This document shows positions 1-9,303 of a DNA stretch of 64,000 nucleotides, in pieces. Made by a program: the position numbers and the translations under genes. Source of the stretch: Chthoniobacter flavus. Its GTDB lineage: Bacteria; Verrucomicrobiota; Verrucomicrobiia; Chthoniobacterales; Chthoniobacteraceae. Numbering within the stretch: the stretch's first letter is position 1; the number at the start of each line of letters is the position of its first letter. Below the pieces are notes generated by a model, which was given only the letters and a program-made list of their open reading frames with translations, searched no databases and was not told the DNA's origin. The stretch is from assembly GCA_945861435.1 (NCBI GenBank), contig CAMAUX010000018.1, forward strand, positions 1 to 64,000, read 5' to 3'.

Positions 1-1
1 T

Positions 2-85
2 TCTCGGTATGAAGTTGAGAAGCTGCTTGAGAACGATAATGTCGGTGCGGGCTGGTTTTTGGTTCACACCCCTACTGAGTGGTAG
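2..85 (+). CDS. C-terminal end of an unidentified gene entering from the left
   Basis: The frame beginning at base 2 is open from the window edge and ends at TAG 83-85. It encodes about 27 residues ending in ...GWFLVHTPTEW, with a mixed, protein-like composition (YEVEKLLENDNVGAG). I do not recognise the family and the visible part is too short to assign a role. It could also be a chance open frame; the case for coding is only composition and the clean stop before an AT-richer spacer with a T run. Confidence 0.4.
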   Translation, partial: SRYEVEKLLENDNVGAGWFLVHTPTEW

Positions 86-553
86 GGATCCTTTCTCCAG
101 CCCAACTTTTTTTACCCTGCCACGTCATTCCTATGGGACGGCTGTGAAAATGGTGCTCAGGCTTATCCGCAATCGCCGCGGGTGGACTGCGGCGAGAACG
201 CCCCGCAGGGGTCCGTTACACCGCAGCAGCAGTCAGGGCCGGAAACAGGCGATTGTTGGGTAAGTTGTGAATTGAGACCGCCACTGGCCAAGCGCGCCTC
301 CGCTCCTGCCGCGCTTTGAGTCCTTACCCATCCCAAACTGCGAGGAGCCCTTTTTAGCAGGGGAACCGGCGCATCACATCAGTCCGGCGGGTTGAAGGTG
401 CGCGTGCGGTGCGTCCAGATGTTCGGTGTCTGGGTTCTCCCTTGCTTTCGCAGGGAGAGGTGTTGGCGGGCGTGTGTGAAGTTAGGGTTGTCCTCAGAGG
501 AGGGTCGGGGTAACAGGGGCGCTGAATCCCGTAATCCAGCCCCCCAATCAACC
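86..553. other. Intergenic region before acs, no gene seen
   Basis: This 468-base stretch holds a T run near 110-117 and GC-rich sequence, but no reading frame with recognisable protein character. The open frame continuing upstream of the acs ATG has Arg- and Cys-rich translation unlike any Acs N-terminus, so I treat it as leader. No convincing -35/-10 pair or riboswitch was recognised. Confidence 0.5.
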
Positions 554-2503
554 ATGAGCGCGAACATTGAGTCCCATTTGAACGAGAACCGAGTCTTCAA
601 GCCCGCGAAGGACTTCGTGAAGAAGGCGCGGGTGCAGAGTCTGGCGCAGTATCGGACGATGTGGGAGGAGTCGGTGAAGCGGCCGGACAAGTTCTGGGGG
701 CGTGAGGCGGCAGAACTCACTTGGCAGACGAAGTGGAAGAAGGTGCTCGATTGGAAACTGCCGTTTGCGAAGTGGTTTGTCGGGGGGAAGCTCAACGTTT
801 CCGAGAACTGTCTGGACCGGCATCTGGATGGGGTGCGCAGGAACAAGGCTGCGATCCTTTGGGAGGGTGAGCCAGGGGAGAAGCGAGTGCTCACTTACGC
901 GCAGTTGCACCGGGAGGTGTGCAAGTTTGCGAACGTGCTCAAGCGCAACCGTGTGAAGAAGGGCGACCGGGTTCTGATCTACATGCCGATGATTCCCGAG
1001 GCGGCTATCGCGATGCTGGCCTGTGCGCGCATCGGCGCGACGCATTCCGTGGTGTTCGGTGGATTCAGCTCCGACTCGATCCGCGACCGGATTGCGGACT
1101 GCCAGGCGAGCCTTGTGGTGACTGCGGACGGCGGGTATCGCCGCGGATCGATCGTGCCGCTGAAGAAGAACGTGGACGACGCTCTCAAGGATGGGGCTTC
1201 AACCATCCGGCGCGTGATCGTGTACCGGCGCGCCGGCAATGAGGTGGCGATGGTGGAGGGGCGCGATGTGTGGTGGCACAGCGAGGTGGAGCAGGTGGAC
1301 GCGAAGTGTCCTGCGGTGGCGCTGGACAGCGAGCACCCGCTCTTCATTCTTTACACGAGCGGGTCGACGGGAAAGCCGAAGGGGATCCTGCATTCGACGG
1401 GCGGTTATCTGCTGCAGGCTTACGCGACGTGTAAGTACGTTTTCGACCTGCGGGACGAGGACGTATACTGGTGCACGGCCGACGTGGGTTGGGTGACCGG
1501 TCATAGTTACCTCGTTTACGGACCGCTGGCCTGCGGGGCCACGTCGCTGATGTACGAAGGGGCGCCAAACTGGCCTGAGAACGATCGGTTCTGGAAGCTG
1601 ATCGCGGAGTACGGCGTGACCGTCTTTTACACCGCACCGACGGCGATTCGTTCGTTTATCCGCTGGGGGGACGAGTGGGTGACCAAGCATGATCTTTCCT
1701 CGCTGCGTCTGCTTGGTTCCGTGGGCGAACCGATTAATCCGGAGGCATGGATGTGGTATCACGAGCGGATCGGCGGCGGTCGCTGCCCGATCGTGGACAC
1801 ATGGTGGCAGACGGAGACGGGGGCGATCATGATTTCACCGCTGCCGGGTGCGACGCCGACGAAGCCGGGGTCCGCGACTCTTCCCTTCTTCGGGGTGGAT
1901 GCTGCGGTGGTGGATGATGAGGGGCGTGAGGTGGGTGTGAACCAGGGAGGCAAGTTGGTGATCCGCGGTCCGTGGCCGTCGATGCTGCGTACCATTTACG
2001 GGGATAAGACGCGTTTCCGGAAGACCTACTGGAGCGAGGTCAAGGGGTGCTATTTTGCTGGCGATGGAGCGCGCCGGGACAAGGACGGGTACTTCTGGAT
2101 TGTGGGCCGGATCGACGATGTGCTCAACGTGGCCGGTCACAGGCTGGGGACGAGCGAGGTGGAGAGTGCGCTGGTGAGTCATCCCGCGGTGGCGGAAGCG
2201 GCTGTGGTGGGGCGTCCCGACGAGATCAAGGGTCAGGGGGTGGTGGCGTTCGTGGTGTTGAAGACCGGGGCGACGGTTACTCCCAAGCTGCGCGATGAAC
2301 TGCGCAGTCATGTGGGGCACGTGATTGGGCCGATTGCGAAGCCGGACGAGGTGCGCATCACTGAAGCGCTGCCGAAGACGCGCAGCGGGAAGATCATGCG
2401 CCGCCTGCTCAAGGAGATCGCCTGTGGCAAGGCGGTGACGGGCGATACCACGACGCTTGAGGACCTCTCGATTCTGGCCAAGCTGAGTGCAAGCGGCGAG
2501 TGA
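554..2503 (+). CDS. acs: Acetyl-CoA synthetase (AMP-forming)
   Basis: Converts acetate, ATP and CoA to acetyl-CoA, AMP and PPi in the cytoplasm, for acetate assimilation or recycling. The 649-residue product has the usual Acs length when started at ATG 554; the longer frame upstream adds non-homologous residues. Visible motifs are the adenylate-forming P-loop [11 protein letters not shown] (about residues 267-277), the central TWWQTETG, the hinge region after [20 protein letters not shown], and the C-terminal TRSGKIMRR (about 608-616). The lysine in that last motif is catalytic and is the regulatory acylation site in studied Acs enzymes. The gene stands alone, followed after 70 bases by a small membrane protein on the same strand. 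No Pat/CobB-type regulator is adjacent. Confidence 0.96.
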   Translation: MSANIESHLNENRVFKPAKDFVKKARVQSLAQYRTMWEESVKRPDKFWGREAAELTWQTKWKKVLDWKLPFAKWFVGGKLNVSENCLDRHLDGVRRNKAAILWEGEPGEKRVLTYAQLHREVCKFANVLKRNRVKKGDRVLIYMPMIPEAAIAMLACARIGATHSVVFGGFSSDSIRDRIADCQASLVVTADGGYRRGSIVPLKKNVDDALKDGASTIRRVIVYRRAGNEVAMVEGRDVWWHSEVEQVDAKCPAVALDSEHPLFILYTSGSTGKPKGILHSTGGYLLQAYATCKYVFDLRDEDVYWCTADVGWVTGHSYLVYGPLACGATSLMYEGAPNWPENDRFWKLIAEYGVTVFYTAPTAIRSFIRWGDEWVTKHDLSSLRLLGSVGEPINPEAWMWYHERIGGGRCPIVDTWWQTETGAIMISPLPGATPTKPGSATLPFFGVDAAVVDDEGREVGVNQGGKLVIRGPWPSMLRTIYGDKTRFRKTYWSEVKGCYFAGDGARRDKDGYFWIVGRIDDVLNVAGHRLGTSEVESALVSHPAVAEAAVVGRPDEIKGQGVVAFVVLKTGATVTPKLRDELRSHVGHVIGPIAKPDEVRITEALPKTRSGKIMRRLLKEIACGKAVTGDTTTLEDLSILAKLSASGE

Positions 2504-2573
2504 CGACCATGCCTGATGGAGCAACCTACCGCCGGGCTGGCATCGGGGGCGGGCTTCGGCTTTTGTTCTAAAC

Positions 2574-2969
2574 ATGAGTTCCACTGAGGATTTCAAGGGT
2601 GGGCGTGCCGCTGTGTACCTTGGTTCTGGGTTGATCGCGGGCTTTTGCCTGCTCGCCTTGATCGGATTTGCGGAGCATTCCGACGGGGTGGCAGTTGAGC
2701 ACACGCGGCAGCCCACGGCTCTGGGAGACGTGCGCTTTTTTGAGGCGCCCACGGGTGGGGATCGGGTGCCTGTGTTTCACCTTCACGGAAAGCCTCTTTT
2801 TCTTGGCGGGCTCAAGGAGCGGCCGATGGAGGACGTGGATATGCGCCGCGTGGTGCGTGATCCGGAGAGCGGGCTGAGCCTTTATAAGAGCGGTGTCGAA
2901 GGCGCAGAGGCCGAGTTTTTCCTTCGGACGGCCCCCGGTATTTTTCTGAAGGTGACCGCGGAGCCCTGA
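2574..2969 (+). CDS. Small single-pass membrane protein, unknown function
   Basis: 131 residues from ATG 2574. After a short polar N-terminus there is one hydrophobic segment (about residues 15-32, YLGSGLIAGFCLLALIGF), then a soluble domain of about 95 residues containing FFEAPTGGDRVPVFHLHGKPLFLGG and ending in PGIFLKVTAEP. The layout suggests a membrane-anchored protein with an extracytoplasmic domain. I do not recognise a family. It lies 70 bases after acs on the same strand and converges with the rodA-like gene (37 bases apart), so co-transcription with acs is possible but not shown. Confidence 0.65.
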   Translation: MSSTEDFKGGRAAVYLGSGLIAGFCLLALIGFAEHSDGVAVEHTRQPTALGDVRFFEAPTGGDRVPVFHLHGKPLFLGGLKERPMEDVDMRRVVRDPESGLSLYKSGVEGAEAEFFLRTAPGIFLKVTAEP

Positions 2970-3006
2970 GTCTCCACGCAGAGCCCATCCCTCCACTCCC
3001 TCGGGG

Positions 3007-4119
3007 TTATTCCGGGACCACCTTGCGGTGAATCCAGACGCTGTTCACGAGGCCGAGCGAGAACATCAGCATAATCACGAAGGTGCCCCCGTAACTGATG
3101 AGCGGGAGTGGGAGGCCGGTGATGGGCATGAGGGCGACGGTCATGCCGATGTTCTGGTAGACGTGGAAGAAGATCTGGGTCGTGAATCCTGCGGTGATCA
3201 GGAGGCCGAATTCGTCGGCGGACTGGGAGGCTGTGAACAGACAGCTGAGCAGGAGTACGGTGAAGACGCCTAGGAGGAGGACGCCGCCCAGGAATCCCCA
3301 CTGCTCGCCGATGGCGGAGAAGATGTAGTCGGTGTGCACGGTGGTTCCTGGGAGGAACCCTTGTTCGATTTGGGTGTTGGGGGCCTTGAATCCCTTGCCA
3401 TTGAGTCCACCGGAGCCGATGGCGATCATCGATTGGTTGATGGCCCAGCCTGAGCCGTGGGGGTCGATTGCCGGGTCGAAGAAGGTGACGATGCGTTTGC
3501 GCTGATAATCCTTGAGGCCGAAGTTCATGGCGAGGGGCAGTGCGATGCCCATGCCGAAGATCAGGAGCGCGATGAGGTAGCGTTTGGGGACGCCGGCGAT
3601 GAAAATGAGGGTGATCACCACGGGTACCCAGACCATGGTCATGCCGAAGTCGGGTTGTTTGAGGATGAGCGCCATCGGTCCGCCGATGATCACGCCCACG
3701 AGGCTCAGCTTCAGGAGGGGGGGCAGGCGTCGGAAGTAACTCAGAAAAAGTGCGAGAACCACCACGCCGCTGATCACACAGAGTTGGGAGGGTTGAAAGG
3801 TGCCAACGCCGGGAATGCGCAGCCAGCACTTGGCGCCCCCGTGTTCTTCTCCGAGGCTGGTGTAGGTGAGGATGATCGCGGCGACGCTGATCAGGTACAG
3901 GGGGAGGGAGGCCCAGCGCACCCAGCGGTAGTCGATGAGGCTGGTGGCAAGGAAGACGCCTAGCCCGAGGGCGACCCAGATGGCCTGCCTGTGCCAGTAC
4001 TCATCGGTTTTGAAATACGTGGTGCTGTAGACGGCCACCACGCCGAAGATGGACAGGAAGAGCACGCTGGCGACCAAGGGCCAGTTCATGCCGAGGAGTT
4101 TCCTGAGGAAGGGCGTCAT
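3007..4119 (-). CDS. rodA: RodA/FtsW/SpoVE (SEDS) peptidoglycan polymerase, RodA type
   Basis: SEDS glycosyltransferases polymerise lipid II into glycan strands together with a class B penicillin-binding protein; RodA serves side-wall elongation. The 370-residue protein is a polytopic membrane protein of typical RodA length, with about ten hydrophobic segments. Family signatures are GSGGLNGKGF, the HTDYIF motif carrying the conserved essential Asp, and PLPLISYGGT near the C-terminus. The usual QPSE motif reads QPSQL here, a Glu-to-Gln change at a normally strongly conserved position. No PBP2, mreB or mreC gene is adjacent, which is unusual because rodA often sits with mrdA/mreBCD. RodA rather than FtsW is inferred from the length and loop motifs. 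Confidence 0.9.
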   Translation of the reverse strand: MTPFLRKLLGMNWPLVASVLFLSIFGVVAVYSTTYFKTDEYWHRQAIWVALGLGVFLATSLIDYRWVRWASLPLYLISVAAIILTYTSLGEEHGGAKCWLRIPGVGTFQPSQLCVISGVVVLALFLSYFRRLPPLLKLSLVGVIIGGPMALILKQPDFGMTMVWVPVVITLIFIAGVPKRYLIALLIFGMGIALPLAMNFGLKDYQRKRIVTFFDPAIDPHGSGWAINQSMIAIGSGGLNGKGFKAPNTQIEQGFLPGTTVHTDYIFSAIGEQWGFLGGVLLLGVFTVLLLSCLFTASQSADEFGLLITAGFTTQIFFHVYQNIGMTVALMPITGLPLPLISYGGTFVIMLMFSLGLVNSVWIHRKVVPE

Positions 4120-4265
4120 GAGGACGGAAGACGGTGCGAGGGAGGCCTATTGAGAGCCGCGTGGGCGAGGGCGGCCCCCACGTGTCCGCGGTCGAGCCCT
4201 TGGAGCGCGCTTTGGTGCGTGCTTTGGTGCGTGCTGCGGAGTCGCAGTCAGATGGGATTTTTGGT

Positions 4266-5054
4266 TCATCCGAAGGAGGGCACCGCGGAGAGCAGCTTGC
4301 GTGTGTACTCGTGCTGGGGGGACTGGTAGATGGCCTCTGCGGGGGCGGACTCGACGATTTTGCCGCGATGCATCACGAGCACATGGTCGCTGATGTGTTC
4401 CACCACGGCGAGGTCGTGAGCGATGAAGAGGTAGGTGAGGCCGAGTTCCTCCTGCAGGTCCTGAAGCAGGTTGACGATCTGGGCCTGAACGGAGACGTCC
4501 AAGGCACTCACCGCTTCGTCGCAGACGATGAAGCGGGGTTTCACCGCGAGGGCGCGTGCGATGCCGATGCGCTGGCGCTGGCCGCCGCTGAACTCGTGGG
4601 GGTAACGGGTTCCCATCTCGGGCTGGAGGCCGACCTGACGCAGGAGTTCCGCGACGCGGTCTGCGCGTTCGCCGCGTGTCATTTTTGGGAAGTGAATTTC
4701 CAGAGCCTCCCCCACGATCTGGCGCACCGGGTGGCGCGGGTTGAGTGAGCCGAAGGGGTCTTGGAAGATCATCTGCATCTCGCGTCGCAGAGGGCGGAAT
4801 TCGCCCTCGGACATTGGCAGGATTTCCTGTCCGCGGAACAGGACGCTGCCGCCGGTGGCGGGTACGAGCTTGAGGATGGTCTTGCCGATGGTGCTTTTGC
4901 CGCTGCCGCTCTCGCCGACGAGGCCGACGGTCGTCCCCTCCTCGATAGTGAAGCTGACGTCGTCCACCGCCTTGATGTCGTCCACGTGTCTCCTGAGCAC
5001 GCCGGAGCGCACGGGGAAGTAGGTGCGGAGGTTCTGGACTTCGAGGAGGGCCAT
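4266..5054 (-). CDS. ABC transporter ATP-binding protein, OppF/DppF type
   Basis: The ATPase subunit of a peptide/nickel-type (Opp/Dpp) importer. It has Walker [10 protein letters not shown] (residues 47-55), Q-loop region [13 protein letters not shown] typical of OppF/DppF, signature SGGQRQR, Walker [13 protein letters not shown] and switch His in IAHDLAVV. Start chosen at ATG 5054 (MALLEVQNL), giving 262 residues. It ends soon after the ABC domain (LLSAVPSFG), so it lacks the C-terminal oligopeptide (oligo_HPY) extension common in OppF proteins of about 320 residues. No permease, OppD or binding protein is adjacent, so it is an orphan subunit within this window. Confidence 0.92.
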   Translation of the reverse strand: MALLEVQNLRTYFPVRSGVLRRHVDDIKAVDDVSFTIEEGTTVGLVGESGSGKSTIGKTILKLVPATGGSVLFRGQEILPMSEGEFRPLRREMQMIFQDPFGSLNPRHPVRQIVGEALEIHFPKMTRGERADRVAELLRQVGLQPEMGTRYPHEFSGGQRQRIGIARALAVKPRFIVCDEAVSALDVSVQAQIVNLLQDLQEELGLTYLFIAHDLAVVEHISDHVLVMHRGKIVESAPAEAIYQSPQHEYTRKLLSAVPSFG

Positions 5055-5167
5055 GGGGAGTGGGCGTTGCTTAACGAATTGAACCAATCAAGCACCGGAC
5101 CGGGCTCGGTGCAAAAAGCTTTGGGAGTGGAGTGCGGGCGGTGAGAAAAAGGGGTGGGGGAAAATGT

Positions 5168-5962
5168 TCAGGCGCTGCGGAGGAATCCCGTGAGCGGACT
5201 GGTGGGCGATGCGGTGGCTGAGGCGAGTGGAGCGCCCATGCCGATCTCGTGGGCCATGCGGCCGGCTTCGACGGCCATCCGGAATGCGCGGCCCATGCCC
5301 GCGGGATCCGGGGCGATGGCGATGGCGGTGTTGACGAGCACGGCGGCAGCGCCCATTTCCATGGCGAGTGCCGCGTGGCTGGGGGCTCCGATCCCGGCGT
5401 CGACGACCACGGGCACGCGGGCTTGTTCGATGATGATCTCAAGCTGCGCGCGGGTCTCGAGGCCGCGGTTGGAGCCGATGGGCGATCCCAGGGGCATGAC
5501 GGTGGCGGTGCCGACCTCTTCAAGTCGTTTGGCCAGCACGGGGTCGGCGTTGATATAGGGCAGGACGATGAACCCTTCTTTCACAAGAATCTCAGCCGCC
5601 TTCAGGGTCTCGATCGGATCGGGAAGCAGATGCCGCGGGTCGGGATGGATCTCAAGTTTCACCCAGTCCGAGACGCCGGCCGAGCGCGCAAGACGGGCAA
5701 GGCGCACGGCTTCCTCGGCGTTCATGGCACCGCTGGTGTTGGGCAGCAGCAGGTATTTCTTGGGGTCGATGAACTCGAGGATGTTGGCAAAAGGATCGCG
5801 TTTGCCGCTCAGGTCGGCCCGGCGCAGCGCCACCGTCACGATCTCTGTGCCGCTCGCCTGAAGCGCTTCCGCCATGGTCTCCGGCGACGAAAATTTGCCC
5901 GTCCCCAGGAGGAGTCGGGAGGAGAAGGCGCGGCCGGCGATGAGCAGGGGTTTTCCGTCCAT
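5168..5962 (-). CDS. thiG: Thiazole synthase ThiG
   Basis: Forms the thiazole phosphate moiety of thiamine from 1-deoxyxylulose 5-phosphate, dehydroglycine or iminoglycine, and ThiS thiocarboxylate. The 264-residue TIM-barrel protein carries the family landmarks [26 protein letters not shown] and [14 protein letters not shown], the last two in the phosphate-binding half. Start is ATG 5962. ThiS, ThiH/ThiO, ThiE and ThiC are not next to it, so the other thiazole genes must lie elsewhere. It is 113 bases from the ABC ATPase on the same strand. I saw no TPP riboswitch immediately upstream by eye. Confidence 0.95.
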   Translation of the reverse strand: MDGKPLLIAGRAFSSRLLLGTGKFSSPETMAEALQASGTEIVTVALRRADLSGKRDPFANILEFIDPKKYLLLPNTSGAMNAEEAVRLARLARSAGVSDWVKLEIHPDPRHLLPDPIETLKAAEILVKEGFIVLPYINADPVLAKRLEEVGTATVMPLGSPIGSNRGLETRAQLEIIIEQARVPVVVDAGIGAPSHAALAMEMGAAAVLVNTAIAIAPDPAGMGRAFRMAVEAGRMAHEIGMGAPLASATASPTSPLTGFLRSA

Positions 5963-6123
5963 GAGAGATCAGGCGCGCACCGTACCGGGAGCAGGGGGGG
6001 GATGCAAGTGGAGCGGCGTGGAGTGGGGGGGGCGCTTTCCAGCGCGAGTTTGTGTCGGGCAGCAGGCCGGGGGGACAGGCTTGAGGAGCTTGAGAAATGG
6101 GGCCGTCCGGTTAAGGTGAACGG

Positions 6124-6714
6124 GTGCTCGATTTTGGTTCCTCACCTGCGGGATTAGCGGGGGCGCTGCTGATCGCCCACCCGAACCTTGGAGATCCGAA
6201 CTTCCGGAAGACGGTGCTTCTTCTCTGCGAGCACGATTCGGAGGCGGGTTCCTTTGGGCTCATTCTGAACCGACCCGCCGAGAACAAGACGGTGGCGGAA
6301 CTCGTGGGCAGCCGGGAGGGGACCGGTGGCGAGTCCATGGAGCAGCTGGGGCCGCTGAGCCGTGTGCCCGTGTATTTCGGGGGGCCCGTGTCGCCGGATC
6401 AGCTTACCTTCGCAGCGTTCAGCTGGCATGCGCCGAGTGGACGCATGGAGTGCAGGCATCATTTGAATCTGGACGCCGCGCGCGAGAGTTTGCGCGGTGA
6501 AAACACCGTGGTGCGCGCCTACATTGGGTACTCGGGCTGGGGCAAGGGACAGTTGGAGGCCGAGCTCGCGCAGAATGCATGGATGCTGGCGCCGCCGGAG
6601 CCGCAGGTGCTGGAGCCGGGGGCTTCCGGACAGATGTGGCGTCAGAGCCTCAGTGCCTTCGGCCCATGGTTCCGGCTCGTGGGTGATGCGCCGGACGATC
6701 TCTCACGCAACTGA
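6124..6714 (+). CDS. YqgE/AlgH family protein (DUF179)
   Basis: A small cytoplasmic family of uncertain biochemical role. The hallmark N-terminus is present: GALLIAHPNLGDPNFRKTV, followed by LLLCEHDSEAGSFGLILNRP and, later, PVYFGGPV and YIGYSGWGKGQLEAEL. At 196 residues it is close to the usual length. The frame starts at GTG 6124; the conserved block begins at about residue 12, so this start fits. It is followed 28 bases later by alanine dehydrogenase on the same strand, and the pair may be co-transcribed. Confidence 0.88.
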   Translation: MLDFGSSPAGLAGALLIAHPNLGDPNFRKTVLLLCEHDSEAGSFGLILNRPAENKTVAELVGSREGTGGESMEQLGPLSRVPVYFGGPVSPDQLTFAAFSWHAPSGRMECRHHLNLDAARESLRGENTVVRAYIGYSGWGKGQLEAELAQNAWMLAPPEPQVLEPGASGQMWRQSLSAFGPWFRLVGDAPDDLSRN

Positions 6715-6742
6715 AGCAGGCTTCGTTTTCAAGAATCCACCT

Positions 6743-7849
6743 ATGAATGTCGGAGTCCCAAAGGAGATCAAACAGCAGGAGAAGCGGGTGGCGCTGCTGC
6801 CTGCCGGTGCTTATCAACTCGCGCGTCACGGGCACCGGGTGTTGGTCCAAAGGGAGGCCGGGATCGGTTCTGGTTACAGCGATGCCGAGTACGAGCAGGC
6901 GGGCGCGGAACTGGTGGACAGTGCCGAGGAGGTGTTCGCGCGTGCGGACATGATCGTGAAGGTGAAGGAGCCTTTGCCCGCGGAGTACGCGCTGCTGCGC
7001 CGGGGGCAGATCCTCTTCACCTATCTGCATCTTGCGGCGAGCCGTGGGCTCACGGAGGCGCTGCAGCAGGCGGGGGTGGTGGGGATCGCTTACGAGACTG
7101 TGGAGGTGAACCGGCGTCTGCCTCTGCTCGAACCGATGAGCGAGATTGCGGGGCGGATGGCGGTGATTATGGGCGGATATTTTCTCGCCAACCATTGCGG
7201 CGGCACAGGGGTGCTGCTCGGCGGCGTGCCGGGCGTGCTGCCGGGCCGGGTCGTGGTGGTCGGGGGCGGCGCGGCCGGGGTCAATGCCGCGCGGATGGCC
7301 ACGGGGCTGGGAGCGGACACGACGATCCTTGAGGTGGACATGGAGCGGATGCGTTTTCTGGACATCACCATGCATGCGGCGCACACGCTTTATTCCAGCG
7401 CCGCGCATTTGATGGAACTCCTGCCACGTGTGGATCTCTTGATCGGCGCGGTGTTGGTGCCCGGTGCGCGTGCACCGAAGCTCATCAGCAGAGAGATGCT
7501 GCGGGTGATGAAGCCTGGAAGCGTGCTGGTGGACATCGCGATCGATCAGGGTGGATGCGCGGAGACGTCGCGTCCCACGACCCATCACGACCCGGTGTAT
7601 GTGGAGGAGGGGGTGACGCATTATTGCGTGGCGAACATGCCGGCCGCCTATGCGCGCACGGCCACGCAGGCGCTTACCAACGTGACTTATCGTTACATCG
7701 AAACACTCGCCGATCACGGAGTGCCGGGCGCTTTCGTGCGCGATCCGCATCTGCTCTCGGGTCTGAATCTTTTCGAAGGAAAAGTCGCCTGCCGCGGAGT
7801 GGCGGAGGCGCATGGGCTCGAACTGCACGCGGCCTCATCCCTCGTGTAA
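6743..7849 (+). CDS. ald: Alanine dehydrogenase
   Basis: NAD-dependent reversible oxidative deamination of L-alanine to pyruvate and ammonia. From ATG 6743 the protein has 368 residues, the normal Ald length. It begins MNVGVPKEIKQQEKRVALLP as the family does (catalytic-region Arg and the substrate Lys in VKVKEP). It has a Rossmann loop VVVGGGAAGVNAARMA, TILEVDMERM after it, and the C-terminal segment VANMPAAYARTATQALTN. An in-frame extension upstream to 6497 overlaps the yqgE-like gene and is not homologous, so it was excluded. Confidence 0.95.
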   Translation: MNVGVPKEIKQQEKRVALLPAGAYQLARHGHRVLVQREAGIGSGYSDAEYEQAGAELVDSAEEVFARADMIVKVKEPLPAEYALLRRGQILFTYLHLAASRGLTEALQQAGVVGIAYETVEVNRRLPLLEPMSEIAGRMAVIMGGYFLANHCGGTGVLLGGVPGVLPGRVVVVGGGAAGVNAARMATGLGADTTILEVDMERMRFLDITMHAAHTLYSSAAHLMELLPRVDLLIGAVLVPGARAPKLISREMLRVMKPGSVLVDIAIDQGGCAETSRPTTHHDPVYVEEGVTHYCVANMPAAYARTATQALTNVTYRYIETLADHGVPGAFVRDPHLLSGLNLFEGKVACRGVAEAHGLELHAASSLV

Positions 7850-7886
7850 GGCCTCATCCGCGGATGTCGGCCTGCGCGGCTTGCTT

Positions 7887-8381
7887 TTATGGAAGGGCCT
7901 GCGAGGGCGCCGGGAGGAAGGCGAGTTCCTTGCTGAGCATCCGTTCGCCATCGAACACAAAGCGGCCGGTGGCGTGGAATCCTGCGAGCATCTGCGGAAG
8001 CCAGTGTTGGTCGTCCTCCCACATCCGTTCGTAGGGCACGGCGTCTGCGGGAACCCAGAAGGGCTCGGCTTCCACGGTGTTCACCGGGGAGCCCTCGAGG
8101 TCTTGGGCGAGGAAGACGGTGCAGGCGAGGCTGTATCCATCGGTGAATTGGAAGCTGAGTGCGCCGTGTTCGCTCAGATGCAGCGGCGTCACGCCCACCT
8201 CCTCCTGCGTCTCGCGGACAGCCGCCTGCAGGGGGGTCTCGCCCGGTTCAACCTTGCCGCCGGGGGCGTTCACCTTGCCCGCGCCGAGGCCCCGCAGCTT
8301 GTGGATGAGCAGCAGTTGGCCGTCCTTGCGGATGAAGCAGAGGACGGCGCGTTCGCGCGGCGACCATTGGGACCAGTCCAT
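7887..8381 (-). CDS. Nudix hydrolase, MutT/8-oxo-dGTPase-like
   Basis: Hydrolyses nucleoside-diphosphate-linked substrates; the similarity is to MutT/MTH1-type nucleotide-pool sanitising enzymes. The Nudix box is complete (GGKVEPGETPLQAAVRETQE, followed by EVG), matching Gx5Ex7REUxEExGU. The 164-residue protein starts at ATG 8381 (MDWSQWSPRERAVLCFIRK). A longer frame upstream overlaps the divergent DUF423 gene and lacks homology. The following WVPADAVPYERMWEDDQHWLP resembles the C-terminal segment of MTH1-like 8-oxo-dGTP diphosphatases. It is convergent with ald and divergent from the next gene. Confidence 0.9.
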   Translation of the reverse strand: MDWSQWSPRERAVLCFIRKDGQLLLIHKLRGLGAGKVNAPGGKVEPGETPLQAAVRETQEEVGVTPLHLSEHGALSFQFTDGYSLACTVFLAQDLEGSPVNTVEAEPFWVPADAVPYERMWEDDQHWLPQMLAGFHATGRFVFDGERMLSKELAFLPAPSQALP

Positions 8382-8492
8382 GGGGTGATGCGGTGGGACG
8401 TTAGGGTGCGGGGGGTGGAAAAAACAAGCCGGCTTCATGGGAACCGGGCAGCGGCTTGCGCGGCAGCCGTGTGGTGGTGCAAAGAAGGGGCC

Positions 8493-8855
8493 ATGAATTC
8501 CAACGTCTATTACCGGGTGTCGGCCGTGGTGGGGTTTCTCGCGGTGGCGTTGGGTGCGTTCGGTGCGCACGGGTTGAAGGAAGTGCTGCTGCGCAATGAT
8601 GCGGTGGCGGTATGGCAGACGGGCGCTTTGTATCATCTAGTGCATGCCGTGGTGCTGCTGCTGGTGGCCGGGCGAGCGCCTTTTGCGCGTGCGGCGTGGT
8701 GGTGTTTTGGTTGCGGTACCGTGGTGTTCAGCGGCAGCCTTTATGTGCTGGCGCTCACGCAGCTGAAATGGCTGGGGATGATCACGCCGCTCGGAGGCAC
8801 GCTGCTGCTCGCCGGTTGGGTGCTGCTGGCCCTGCGGAGTGAGCATACGGCTTGA
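8493..8855 (+). CDS. DUF423 family membrane protein
   Basis: 120 residues from ATG 8493 with four hydrophobic segments. The family signature is visible: LGAFGAHGLK near residue 20, VWQTGALYHLVHAV in the middle, and FSGSLYVLALTQ plus TPLGGTLLLAGW at the end. DUF423 (YgdD-like) proteins are small inner-membrane proteins of unknown function. The gene is divergent from the Nudix gene, with a 111-base shared upstream region, and is the last intact gene before the repeat region that begins a few bases after its stop. Confidence 0.9.
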   Translation: MNSNVYYRVSAVVGFLAVALGAFGAHGLKEVLLRNDAVAVWQTGALYHLVHAVVLLLVAGRAPFARAAWWCFGCGTVVFSGSLYVLALTQLKWLGMITPLGGTLLLAGWVLLALRSEHTA

Positions 8856-8861
8856 GAGAGG

Positions 8862-9303
8862 TTCTCACACCAAGGCGCCGGGGCACCAAGGAGGAAGGAG
8901 TGGGGGGAATGCAGATCCCTGTCCCTCCGGTCCTTCACGCAAGATACAGATATCCAGAAACGGAGATTTTGCCTGTCCCTCGCGTGCGCCCGTGGTTGTT
9001 GGAAAAGGAACGTTTGAGGCGGTTGTGATCGTCGTTCCGGTGACATCCCGCATTTTTCAATCCGACCTCATTTTGCAGGACTGGTCGGAGGCGGGGTTGA
9101 ATGTCCCAAGCGGAGTGAAAGGGCAGATCGCCACAGTGGATCAATCCTTCATTCGTCAGGTGCTCGGCCAACTCTCACGCTCCGACACCCGACGGTTGGA
9201 TGATCAAATGCGCGGCTGGCTTGAGCTGTGAAGCTCCGAGGCGTTGCGTGTCGATTTGCCGTCTTCAGCGTTCCGGCTTGGTGCCGTTGTGCTTTTGTGT
9301 GAG
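8862..9303. repeat. Segment bounded by inverted GGCACCAAG/CTTGGTGCC arms
   Basis: A left arm beginning TTCTCACACCAAGG near 8862 (continuing through GGCACCAAG to about 8891) and a right arm reading CTTGGTGCC...TTTTGTGTGAG (about 9275-9303) are reverse complements with a few mismatches. They enclose about 440 bases, including the truncated MazF-like frame. The same arms recur four more times in the next 800 bases. The arms are seen in the sequence; that they are ends of a mobile or amplifying element is inference. No transposase is encoded. Confidence 0.6.
8985..9231 (+). pseudogene. Truncated MazF/PemK-family toxin (C-terminal part)
   Basis: The frame encodes the last two-thirds of a MazF/PemK-like endoribonuclease toxin: VVIVVPVTS, then DWSEAGLNVPSGVKGQIATVD, then FIRQVLGQLS and a C-terminal RLDDQMRGWLEL. 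This spacing matches the family (central VVPLTS strand, AGL..PS, QI.T.D, IG.LS). The N-terminal strand with the RGDVxxVDF-type motif is missing. Upstream of about 8984 the reading frame runs into repeat sequence also found near 9440, 9788 and 9998. No antitoxin frame is seen beside it. Most likely a dead remnant; a short active peptide cannot be excluded. Confidence 0.6.

Noticed and set aside
9-263. Possible 84-codon gene at the left edge
   Set aside because: No recognisable features; another frame (2-85) looks more like the end of a real gene there.
392-553. In-frame N-terminal extension of acs from TTG 392
   Set aside because: Arg/Cys-rich residues unlike any Acs; ATG 554 gives the standard start and length.
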